A stretch of 10,377 nt of DNA from a bacterium (GTDB lineage Bacteria; Actinomycetota; Thermoleophilia; Solirubrobacterales; 70-9), in NCBI GenBank assembly GCA_002919115.1, contig PKER01000248.1, positions 1 to 10,377 on the forward strand. The letters run 5' to 3'. Each line of letters begins with the position of its first letter. The first letter of the stretch is position 1. Under the pieces are notes generated by a model, which was given only the letters and a program-made list of their open reading frames with translations, was not told the DNA's origin and did no database searches. Positions 3,773-10,377 of this stretch are shown here, piece after piece. A program made the position numbers and the translations under genes.

Positions 3773-6177
3773 TGGCTGGCGCAACCTCGATCGAGGTCGT
3801 GAACACCGGCGATCTCGAGCAAGCGGTGCGCGAACACGAGTGGCCGCGGGCGCTACCGGTGCTGCCGCTGCGCGACGTGGTCGCTTTCCCCGACACGCTC
3901 ACGCCGCTCGCGATCGGCCAGGAGCGGTCGATGAAGCTGATCAACGACGTGCTCTCCGGCGAGCGCCAGCTCGTCCTCGTCGCGTCGCGCGACCCGGAGG
4001 TCGAGACCCCGGGCCCCGACGGCGTCTACGACGTGGGCGTCGCGGGCTCGGTCGCGCGGATGCTGCGCGTCCCCGACGGCACGATCCGCATCCTCGTCCA
4101 GGTCAGCGAGCGGGTGCGCCTCGGCGACTTCGTGGCCGAGGAGCCGTACCTGGTCGCGCGGGTCGAGCCGCTCCCCGACGAGGTCGAGCCCTCGGCCGAG
4201 CTCGAGGCGCTCGTCCACAGCGTGAAGAGCACGTTCACGCAGATCATCGACCAGATCCCGTACCTGCCCGAGGAGCTCCAGCTCGCCGTCTCGAACGTCG
4301 ACGACCCCTCCGCGCTCTCGCACCTGATCGCGGGCGCCCTGCGGATCCCGACCCCCGAGAAGCAGGAGCTGCTCGAGACGACGAACGTCACGCGGCGGCT
4401 GCGCCGGCTCGCCGAGATCCTCGCGCGCGAGCTCGAGGTGATCCAGCTCGGCAGCAAGATCCAGTCGCAGGTCCAGTCGGAGATCGACAAGGGCCAGCGC
4501 GAGTACTTTTTGCGTGAGCAGCTCAAGGCGATCCAGCAGGAGCTGGGCGAGGGCGACGAGCAGCAGGCGGAGATCAACGAGCTGCGCGAGCGCCTCGAGG
4601 CGGCCGAGCTGCCCGAGGAGGCGCGCAAGGCGGCCGACCGCGAGCTCGCCCGGCTCGAGCGCCTGCCCCCGGCGGCGGCCGAGTACGGCGTGATCCGCAG
4701 CTACCTGGAGTGGCTCGTCGAGCTCCCGTGGGCGAAGCTCACCGAGGACAACCTCGACATCCAGCACGCGCGCGAGGTCCTCGACGCCGACCACTACGAC
4801 CTCGAGAAGGTCAAGGACCGGATCCTCGAGTACCTCGCGGTGCGCTCGCTGAACCCCGACTCGCACGGCCCGATCCTCTGCTTCGTGGGGCCGCCGGGAG
4901 TCGGCAAGACGAGCCTCGGCAAGTCGATCGCCCGCGCGCTCGGGCGCAAGTTCGAGCGGATCTCGGTCGGCGGCGTGCGCGACGAGTCGGAGATCCGCGG
5001 CCACCGGCGCACCTACATCGGGGCGATGCCCGGCACGATCATCCGCGCCCTGCGCGACGCGGGCAGCCGCAACCCCGTCTTCATGATCGACGAGATCGAC
5101 AAGATGGGCTCGGACTTCCGCGGCGACCCGGCGAGCGCGATGCTCGAGGTGCTCGACCCGGCGCAGAACGACACGTTCCGCGACCACTACCTCGACCTGC
5201 CGTTCGATCTGTCCGAGGTGATGTTCATCGCCACGGCGAACACCCTCGACACGATCCCCGGGCCGCTGCGCGACCGCATGGAGGTGATCCAGCTCGCCGG
5301 CTACACGCTCGACGAGAAGCTTCACATCGCGAAGCGCTACCTCGTGCCTCGGCAGATCGCCGAGAACGGCCTCAAGCGCAGCCAGATCTCGTTCTCCGAC
5401 GCGGCGCTGCGCGCGATCGCCGAGGAGTACACCCGCGAGGCCGGCGTCCGCAACCTGGAGCGCCAGATCGGCACCGTGTGCCGCAAGATCGCCCGCGAGG
5501 TCGCCGAGGGCAAGCTCGAGCGCAAGGCGACGATCTCCGCGAAGCGGGCCCGCGAGCTGCTCGGCCCGCGCCGCTACTACGCGGAGTCGCGCCGGCGCAC
5601 CAAGGACCCGGGCGTGGCGACCGGCCTCGCCTACACGCCCGTCGGCGGCGACGTGCTCTTCGTCGAGGCGACCGCGATGCCCGGCAACGGCCGGCTCATG
5701 ATCACCGGCCAGCTCGGCGACGTGATGCGCGAGTCGGCGCAGGCCGCGCTCTCTTGGGTGCGCCGCAACGTCGCCCAGCTCGCGCCCGAGCTGCCCGAGG
5801 ACTGGTTCGCCACGCACGACATCCACCTGCACGTCCCCGCGGGCGCGATCCCCAAGGACGGCCCCTCGGCGGGGGTCACGATGGCCACCGCCCTCGTCTC
5901 GCTGGTGCGCTCCGAGCCGGTGTCGGCAGACGTCGCGATGACCGGCGAGATCACGCTCACCGGCCAGGTCCTGCCGGTCGGCGGGCTCAAGGAGAAGGTG
6001 CTGGCCGCGCAGCGCGCCGGCATCAAGCGCGTGATCGTCCCCGCGCGCAACCGCAGCGACATCGAGGAGATCCCCGAGCACGAGCGCGCGAAGGTCGAGT
6101 TCGCCTACGTCGATCGCATCGAGGAAGTCCTCGAGGCCGCGATCCCGAAGCTGAGCGCACGCCGCTCCCGTTCGTGA
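3772..6177 (+). CDS. lon: ATP-dependent Lon protease
   Basis: A complete 801-residue Lon, slightly longer than the E. coli enzyme (784). It is a cytoplasmic hexamer that unfolds and degrades damaged and selected regulatory proteins. The N-terminal substrate-binding domain begins at LPVLPLRDVVAFP (29-41), followed by a helical linker at about 215-305. The AAA+ module has Walker A GPPGVGKT (373-380), Walker B FMIDE (437-441) and sensor-1 ATAN (487-490). The protease domain carries the Ser-Lys dyad: S699 in PKDGPSAGVT and K742 in GGLKEKVLAA, 43 residues apart as in E. coli (S679/K722). A GGAG site 4 bases upstream and overlap with the hsp20 stop support the start. Its stop overlaps the GTG of the next gene (GTGA, 6174-6177), linking it to glycan-synthesis genes. 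All key residues are intact. Confidence 0.98.
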   Translation: MAGATSIEVVNTGDLEQAVREHEWPRALPVLPLRDVVAFPDTLTPLAIGQERSMKLINDVLSGERQLVLVASRDPEVETPGPDGVYDVGVAGSVARMLRVPDGTIRILVQVSERVRLGDFVAEEPYLVARVEPLPDEVEPSAELEALVHSVKSTFTQIIDQIPYLPEELQLAVSNVDDPSALSHLIAGALRIPTPEKQELLETTNVTRRLRRLAEILARELEVIQLGSKIQSQVQSEIDKGQREYFLREQLKAIQQELGEGDEQQAEINELRERLEAAELPEEARKAADRELARLERLPPAAAEYGVIRSYLEWLVELPWAKLTEDNLDIQHAREVLDADHYDLEKVKDRILEYLAVRSLNPDSHGPILCFVGPPGVGKTSLGKSIARALGRKFERISVGGVRDESEIRGHRRTYIGAMPGTIIRALRDAGSRNPVFMIDEIDKMGSDFRGDPASAMLEVLDPAQNDTFRDHYLDLPFDLSEVMFIATANTLDTIPGPLRDRMEVIQLAGYTLDEKLHIAKRYLVPRQIAENGLKRSQISFSDAALRAIAEEYTREAGVRNLERQIGTVCRKIAREVAEGKLERKATISAKRARELLGPRRYYAESRRRTKDPGVATGLAYTPVGGDVLFVEATAMPGNGRLMITGQLGDVMRESAQAALSWVRRNVAQLAPELPEDWFATHDIHLHVPAGAIPKDGPSAGVTMATALVSLVRSEPVSADVAMTGEITLTGQVLPVGGLKEKVLAAQRAGIKRVIVPARNRSDIEEIPEHERAKVEFAYVDRIEEVLEAAIPKLSARRSRS

Positions 6178-7604
6178 GATCGATCCACGCGCGGGCGGCG
6201 GAGCCGCTGCTCGACCTCCTCGCTCTGATCGCCGCCGTAGCGGCCGTTTACGTGAGCGCCTCGTTCGCGGGCCCGCCCGCGGCGTCGCTGTGGTGGAACG
6301 CGCTCGCGGTCGTGTTCACCCTGCTCAGCCTCGCCGCCTCCGGCCAGTACCGGCAGCGCTTCACGCTGCAGTTCCTGGACGACGCGCGGACGATCCTGGG
6401 CGCGACCGCGATCGCGGCGATGGGCGTGGCGTTCCTGCGCCTGCTGTTCGCCCCCGACGCCGACATCGCGGGCCAGGCGGCCCGCTTCTGGCTGCTCGCC
6501 TCGGTCTACACGGTCGCCGCCCGCGGCGCCTTCCAGATCATCCTCTCCCGCGCCCGGCGCGTCGCCGGGGCGGGGGAGCCCACGCTGATCATCGGCGCCG
6601 GCGAGGTCGGCCACTTCGTCGCGCGCCGCCTGCTCGACCGGCCGGAGTTCGGCCTGCGCCCGGTCGCGTTCGTCGACGACGATCCGCTGGAGGTGGACGA
6701 GCCCGCCGGCCTGCCCGTCCTCCGCACGGAGGGCAAGGCGCTCGCCGACCGGATCGCCGACCTGATCGACGAGCTCGGCGCGCGGCACGTGGTCATCGCG
6801 TTCTCGCTCGGCCCGCACGAGGAGAAGCTCGACCTGATCCGGCGCTGCCGCGAGCTCGGCGCCTCGGTCTCGCTCGTGCCCAGGATGTTCGAGGCGGTGC
6901 CCGACGAGACGACGCTCGAGCGCCTCGGCGGCGTCCCGCTCGTCACCGTGCACCCGCGCGACCCGCGCGGCTGGCAGTTCACCCTCAAGTACGCGTTCGA
7001 CCGGGTCGTCGCCGCGATCGCGATCGTGCTCGTCTCGCCCGTGCTGATCTTCGCCGCGCTCGGCGTGCTGCTCACGATGGGGCGCCCGATCCTCTTCCGG
7101 CAGGAGCGCGTCGGGCTCGACGGCAAGTCGTTCGACATGCTCAAGTTCCGCACGATGCGCGGCAGCCCCGACAAGGGGGGCGAGGCCGACGCGGCCTGGG
7201 CGCAGGCGGTGGTGGGCGAGGCCGCGGAGGAGGCGGAGGCGGCGATCAAGGCCGCGGCCGAGGACCGGCGCACGCCGTTCGGCTCGCTTCTGCGCCGCAC
7301 CGGGATCGACGAGCTCCCGCAGCTCTTCAACGTCCTGCGCGGCGAGATGTCGCTGGTCGGGCCGCGCCCGGAGCGCCGCGCGTACGTCGAGCTGTTCGAG
7401 CGCACCATCCACCGCTACGACGACCGGCACCGGGTCAAGGCGGGGATCACCGGCTGGGCGCAGGTCAACGGCCTGCGCGGCGAGACCTCGCTCGAGGACC
7501 GCGTCGAGTGGGACAACTACTACATCGAGAACTGGTCCTGGTGGTTGGACATGAAGATCATCCTGCTCACCGCGCGCGCCCTGTTCAGGGGGTCGGGATC
7601 GTGA
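6174..7604 (+). CDS. Polyprenyl glycosylphosphotransferase (initiating sugar transferase for surface polysaccharide)
   Basis: This 476-residue membrane enzyme transfers a sugar-1-phosphate from a nucleotide sugar to undecaprenyl phosphate, the first step of exopolysaccharide or O-antigen-like assembly. N-terminal hydrophobic segments (about 11-31, 42-57, 73-92, 103-121) precede a Rossmann-like domain with GAGEVG (141-146). The bacterial sugar transferase core begins at LKYAFDR (271-277), followed by a membrane helix (278-301), FRQERVGLDGKSF, KFRTM, RRTGIDELPQLFNV (374-387) with the catalytic-type D379-E380, SLVGPRPE and KAGITGWAQVNG. This is WbaP/WcaJ-type architecture. An Ala/Glu-rich stretch at 337-363 lengthens the loop after KFRTM. 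The GTG start overlaps the lon stop by four bases and has no clear Shine-Dalgarno site, suggesting reinitiation after lon. The sugar (glucose, galactose or other) cannot be inferred. Confidence 0.93.
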   Translation: MRSIHARAAEPLLDLLALIAAVAAVYVSASFAGPPAASLWWNALAVVFTLLSLAASGQYRQRFTLQFLDDARTILGATAIAAMGVAFLRLLFAPDADIAGQAARFWLLASVYTVAARGAFQIILSRARRVAGAGEPTLIIGAGEVGHFVARRLLDRPEFGLRPVAFVDDDPLEVDEPAGLPVLRTEGKALADRIADLIDELGARHVVIAFSLGPHEEKLDLIRRCRELGASVSLVPRMFEAVPDETTLERLGGVPLVTVHPRDPRGWQFTLKYAFDRVVAAIAIVLVSPVLIFAALGVLLTMGRPILFRQERVGLDGKSFDMLKFRTMRGSPDKGGEADAAWAQAVVGEAAEEAEAAIKAAAEDRRTPFGSLLRRTGIDELPQLFNVLRGEMSLVGPRPERRAYVELFERTIHRYDDRHRVKAGITGWAQVNGLRGETSLEDRVEWDNYYIENWSWWLDMKIILLTARALFRGSGS

Positions 7605-8425
7605 CCGAGGCCGAGCGTCCCGAGGTCTCGCTCGTGATCGTCTCCTACCGCGCGCGCGAGCACGTGCTGCGCTGCCTGGAGTCGATCCGCGAGCACGTGC
7701 GCGTGCCGCACGAGGCGATCGTCGTCGACGACGGCTCCGGCGACGGCACGCCCGAGGCGGTGGCGGAGGCGCACCCCTGGGCGCGCGTCGTCGCCCTGTC
7801 GGAGAACCGCGGCCTGCCCTTCGGCCGCAACGCCGCCCTGCCGCTCGTGCGCGGGCGCGCGGTGTTCATGCTCGACTCCGACACCCAGGTCCAGCCCGGC
7901 GCGGTCGAGACGCTGCTCGGGGTGCTCGACGAGCGTCCCGAGGTCGGCCTCGTCGCGCCGAAGCTGCTCAACCCGGACGGGTCGGTGCAGCACTCGCTGC
8001 GGCGCTGGCCGTCGCTGCTCCTGCCCTTTGCGCGGCGCGGCCCCTACGCCAAGCTCAACCCGAACCCCCGGGTGCACCGCGAGCACATGATGCACGACTT
8101 CGACTTCGCCACCGAGCGGCCGGTGGTGGCGGCGATGGGCGCGGCGCAGATGTGGCGGGCCGACCTGCCGAAGCTGATCGGCCGCTACGACGAGGCGATC
8201 TCCTCGTACGGCGGGGAGGACGTCGACTGGTGCCTGCGTGTCTGGGCGGCCGGGCTCGAGGTTCGGTACGTTCCTGAGGCTCGCGTGACCCACGAATGGC
8301 AGCACGTCGTCCGCCGCCGGCCCTGGAGCCGGCACAGCCTGCGCGCCCTGCGCGACTTCTACTACATCCAGTGGAAGCACCGGAAGCTGCGCCGGGACCC
8401 CCGGCTGGCGGAGGCCCTGCGGTGA
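7601..8425 (+). CDS. Family 2 glycosyltransferase (rhamnosyltransferase-like)
   Basis: A 274-residue GT-A fold enzyme, probably at the inner face of the membrane, that adds a sugar from a nucleotide donor to the growing lipid-linked glycan. VSLVIVSYRA (9-18) opens the fold; VVDDGS (41-46) and the metal-binding LDSD (91-94) are the nucleotide and D-x-D sites. The C-terminal SYGGEDVDWCLR (202-213), with acidic E206/D207, and YVPEARVTHEW (223-233) are typical of the WbbL-like rhamnosyltransferase branch, although the donor cannot be fixed from the sequence. There is no membrane segment. The GTG start overlaps the previous stop (GTGA, 7601-7604) and has AGGGGG 8 bases upstream. Its own stop overlaps the next start in the same way. 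Family assignment is firm; specificity is not. Confidence 0.92.
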   Translation: MTEAERPEVSLVIVSYRAREHVLRCLESIREHVRVPHEAIVVDDGSGDGTPEAVAEAHPWARVVALSENRGLPFGRNAALPLVRGRAVFMLDSDTQVQPGAVETLLGVLDERPEVGLVAPKLLNPDGSVQHSLRRWPSLLLPFARRGPYAKLNPNPRVHREHMMHDFDFATERPVVAAMGAAQMWRADLPKLIGRYDEAISSYGGEDVDWCLRVWAAGLEVRYVPEARVTHEWQHVVRRRPWSRHSLRALRDFYYIQWKHRKLRRDPRLAEALR

Positions 8426-9162
8426 GCGGCGTCCTCGAGAGCTTCCGGCGCAGCCGGTTCTTCCAGGGGGTCAAGCGGCGCGGGAGCCCGACCGCCGAAT
8501 GGGCCTGGTTTCGCTTCCGCGGCGGGCTGCACTACGCCCGCGCGGGCCACGTCTTGCGCAAGCGCACGCTGGAGCGCTACCTGGCGAGCACCGACGAGCC
8601 CGCGCTGCACATCGGCGCCGGCCCGGTGAGCATCCCCGGCTGGCTGAACACCGACTACGTCTCGGGCGACGTCTTCCTCGACCTGAGCCGCCCGCTGCCG
8701 TTCCCGGACGGGACCTTCAAGTACGTGTTCGGCGAGCACGTGATCGAGCATCTGCCCGAGGCGGTCGGCTTCGCGCTCATGAAGGAGATCCGCCGGGTGC
8801 TGCGGCCGGGGGGCGTGCTGCGCTTCACCACGCCCGAGTTGCCCAAGCTGATCGCGATCTACGAGGACCGCAACCCCGTGATCAAGCGCGACGAGTACGG
8901 GCGCTGGCTCGACCAGATCACCGCCAAGGAGAACCGCACGGCGGCGCAGATCCTCAACAACTTCATGCGCGAGTGGGGCCACCGCTTCATCTACGACGAG
9001 GAGGACCTCACCCGCAAGCTGCTCGACGCCGGGTTCGAGAAGGTGGTCCGCTGTGAACCCGGGGAGAGCGAGCACGAGCGCCTGCGGGGGCTCGAGCGGC
9101 ACGGTCCCGAATGGGAGAACGCCGCGGAGGCGATGTGCCTCGAAGCAACGACGCCGGCGTAG
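8422..9162 (+). CDS. Class I SAM-dependent methyltransferase (type 11-like)
   Basis: A 246-residue soluble protein with a Rossmann methyltransferase core. Motif I is LHIGAGP (62-68), the acidic residue after strand 2 is D78 in WLNTDY, then DLSRPLPFPDGTFKYVFGEHVIEHL (D87 to L111) leads to the post-I/IV region, and LRPGGVLRF (127-135) is motif VI-like. This form is common in polysaccharide gene clusters, where such enzymes methylate sugars or glycan ends; the acceptor here is unknown. An N-terminal basic extension (about 1-55) may contact membrane or substrate. The GTG start overlaps the glycosyltransferase stop (GTGA, 8422-8425) with GGAGG at 8410-8414, 7 bases before it. Its 3' end overlaps the flippase gene by 28 bases. 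Position between glycosyltransferase and flippase suggests it acts on the lipid-linked intermediate before export. Confidence 0.88.
   Translation: MSGVLESFRRSRFFQGVKRRGSPTAEWAWFRFRGGLHYARAGHVLRKRTLERYLASTDEPALHIGAGPVSIPGWLNTDYVSGDVFLDLSRPLPFPDGTFKYVFGEHVIEHLPEAVGFALMKEIRRVLRPGGVLRFTTPELPKLIAIYEDRNPVIKRDEYGRWLDQITAKENRTAAQILNNFMREWGHRFIYDEEDLTRKLLDAGFEKVVRCEPGESEHERLRGLERHGPEWENAAEAMCLEATTPA
9126..9130 (+). promoter_or_regulatory. Shine-Dalgarno site GGAGG deciding the flippase start
   Basis: GGAGG lies 4 bases before the GTG at 9135, inside the end of the methyltransferase gene. It supports a 28-base overlap rather than a later start; the next in-frame codons downstream offer no ATG or GTG with a comparable site nearby. 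Confidence 0.65.
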
Positions 9163-10377
9163 CGGCCGGCGGCGAGCGCCGCGCCGTCCTGCGCAACGCG
9201 GCGAGCTCGTACGGAGCGCGCGCGTTGCTCGCGGTGAGCACGCTGCTGCTCACGCCGTATCTGTTCCGCACCCTGGGGGCGGGCGGGTTCGGCACCTGGA
9301 GCGTGATGTTCACGCTCGCGACCGTGTTTTCGCTGCTCGAGCTGGGCTTCGCGAACGGCGTGACCAAGCTGATCGCGGAGCTGCGCGCGAAGGGGGACCG
9401 CCGGGGCCTGGACGTGACGATGGGGGCCTCGGTCACGCTCATGGCCGCGCTCGGGGTCGCCGCTTTGGGGCTCGCCGCCGCGAGCGCCTTCCTCCTGGAC
9501 GGGCTCGCGGCCGCGGGCGACGAGGACGAGTTCAAGGTCGGGATGCTGCTCTTGGGCGCGATCATGCCGCTGCGCTTCGCCGGCACCGCGTACGGCACCG
9601 CGCTGATCGGCTACGGGCGCTACGACCGCTACAACTGGGGGCAGGTCGTGCTCGCCGGCGGCTTCCCGATCGCCGCGGTGGCGGCCGTCGAGGCGGGCAC
9701 GGGGATCACGGGGATCGCGGCGGCCTACGCCGCCGCCCTGCTCGGGGAGGCCGTGGTCGACGCGGCGCTATTGCGGCGCACCGACCGCGAGCTGTCGCTG
9801 CGGCCCCGCCTCGCGGACCCCGCCACGCGCCGGCGCCTGGGGCGGCTCGGCTCGTTCACGCTGCTCGCCGACGCGATGGTGTTCGTCGGCGCGCGCATGG
9901 ACACGGTGCTGATCGCGGCGCTGCGCAACGCCGCCGCGGCGGCTCCCTACGCCGCCGCGCTCAAGCTGCAGAGCGCCCTGCAGGCGCTCGCCCTGCCGTT
10001 CGTGAACCTGCTCATGCCGATGGTCTCGGAGCTCTGGGCGCGCGGCGAGGCAGCGGAGGTCGCGCGCCGGCTCGCGCTCACCACCCGGGTGGCGATGCAG
10101 GTCACGATGCCGGTCGCGCTCGGGCTCGCGCTGTTCTCGGAGGACATCGTGGGCCTGTGGCTGGGCGAGGACGCGGTCGCGACGACGGCGACGATCGTCG
10201 TGCTGCTCGTCGCGACCCAGGTGGTCACGCTCACCGCGCTGCCAGCGGAGAAGGCGCTGATCGGCGTGGGGCGGGTCGGGGTGATCGGGGCGCTCGCGGT
10301 GGTCGAGGGCGTCGTCAACGTCGTGCTCACGATCGTCCTCGTCTCGGCCCACGGGGCCGTCGGCGCGGCCGTCGCCA
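9135..10377 (+). CDS. Wzx-like polysaccharide flippase, partial (C-terminus off the right edge)
   Basis: The first 414 codons of a multi-spanning membrane protein of the oligosaccharide flippase (MATE/MOP) superfamily, which moves undecaprenyl-linked glycans across the inner membrane. The start is GTG at 9135, giving MPRSNDAGVAAGGERR. NAASSYGARALLAVSTLLLTP... (21 onward) then opens the first helix, and TLGAGGFGTWSVMFTLATVFSLLELGFANGVTKLIAE contains the family's conserved loop and second helix. Further hydrophobic segments follow at about 97-122, 135-157, 170-208, 240-262, 283-300, 316-336, 352-370 and 380-404. Usual family length is roughly 420-500 residues, so little more than the last one or two helices should be missing. 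No stop or frameshift occurs in the visible part. Its place after the methyltransferase fits a Wzx/Wzy-type pathway, and a polymerase and more glycosyltransferases may lie beyond the edge. Confidence 0.88.
   Translation, partial: MPRSNDAGVAAGGERRAVLRNAASSYGARALLAVSTLLLTPYLFRTLGAGGFGTWSVMFTLATVFSLLELGFANGVTKLIAELRAKGDRRGLDVTMGASVTLMAALGVAALGLAAASAFLLDGLAAAGDEDEFKVGMLLLGAIMPLRFAGTAYGTALIGYGRYDRYNWGQVVLAGGFPIAAVAAVEAGTGITGIAAAYAAALLGEAVVDAALLRRTDRELSLRPRLADPATRRRLGRLGSFTLLADAMVFVGARMDTVLIAALRNAAAAAPYAAALKLQSALQALALPFVNLLMPMVSELWARGEAAEVARRLALTTRVAMQVTMPVALGLALFSEDIVGLWLGEDAVATTATIVVLLVATQVVTLTALPAEKALIGVGRVGVIGALAVVEGVVNVVLTIVLVSAHGAVGAAVA

Larger units (their letters stand above)
3314..10377 (+). 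other. Predicted operon: hsp20-lon-glycan assembly genes
   Basis: Six same-strand genes have no intergenic space. Junctions are TGATG at 3770-3774, GTGA at 6174-6177, 7601-7604 and 8422-8425, and a 28-base overlap at 9135-9162. No terminator-like hairpin separates lon from the glycan genes. Internal promoters within lon or later genes cannot be excluded. The unit continues beyond the right edge. Confidence 0.75.

Noticed and set aside
4504..4512. TTTTTG run in lon (and a matching one near 3091 in the EAL domain) as a frameshift site
   Set aside because: Both simply encode Phe-Leu with rare codons in well-conserved in-frame sequence. The heptamer does not fit the X-XXY-YYZ rule and no alternative downstream product makes sense.
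3853..6081. 742-codon minus-strand open frame opposite lon
   Set aside because: The plus strand here encodes a complete Lon with all catalytic residues. The antisense product is compositionally biased and motif-free.
4710..6173. Upstream in-frame extension of the sugar transferase through lon
   Set aside because: The extra sequence is Arg/Ala/Pro-rich out-of-frame lon. The GTG at 6174 gives normal family length and a typical stop-start overlap.
6290..7600. Upstream in-frame extension of the glycosyltransferase
   Set aside because: It reads the sugar transferase in a wrong frame. GTG at 7601 with AGGGGG upstream starts exactly at the GT2 fold.
1..10377. Mobile elements, CRISPR arrays, tRNA or rRNA genes, toxin-antitoxin or phage genes
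   Set aside because: I looked on both strands and saw no transposase or integrase motifs, no spaced direct repeats, no cloverleaf, and no compositional break suggesting recent transfer.

Overview
The window is a very GC-rich, gene-dense bacterial chromosomal segment. Third codon positions are almost always G or C, GTG starts are frequent, and genes overlap by a few bases. This fits a high-GC actinomycete. The style of the Lon, Hsp20 and polyprenyl glycosylphosphotransferase proteins suggests the Thermoleophilia/Solirubrobacterales part of Actinomycetota, but that placement is an inference and no marker gene is present. I see no RNA genes, insertion sequences, integrases, CRISPR arrays or clearly foreign DNA.

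Left part (1-1151), minus strand. The N-terminal 52 codons of a coiled-coil protein with an AT-hook-like segment run off the left edge. Upstream of it and in the same direction lies a membrane fatty-acid-hydroxylase-superfamily protein with a full set of histidine boxes. A near-perfect 27-bp palindrome separates the two. The hydroxylase appears to be leaderless, and a TTAGGG/CCCTAA palindrome sits at about -33 to -46 from its start.

Middle (1152-3187), plus strand. A small four-cysteine protein is followed by GC-rich hairpins, probably a terminator. Next comes a PAS-GGDEF-EAL protein that keeps the GGDEF motif, the I-site and the usual EAL metal/catalytic residues, so it could both make and degrade cyclic di-GMP.

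Right part (3188-10377), plus strand. A 126-bp gap holds two inverted repeats and a candidate promoter. It is followed by six genes packed without gaps: Hsp20, full-length Lon protease, polyprenyl glycosylphosphotransferase (first step of exopolysaccharide or O-antigen-like glycan assembly), family 2 glycosyltransferase, class I methyltransferase, and a Wzx-like flippase cut by the right edge. Every junction overlaps: TGATG, then GTGA three times, then a 28-base overlap. One polycistronic unit therefore seems to join proteostasis genes to surface-glycan genes.

How the genes may work together: the phosphotransferase loads the first sugar onto undecaprenyl phosphate, the GT2 enzyme extends it, the methyltransferase may modify it, and the flippase exports the lipid-linked product. 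The c-di-GMP enzyme next door is a plausible regulator of glycan output, and Hsp20/Lon would tie the unit to stress. No intergenic stretch exceeds 300 bases; the longest gap is 952-1151. I found no clearly unprecedented system. The most unusual point is the Hsp20-Lon-glycan operon layout.
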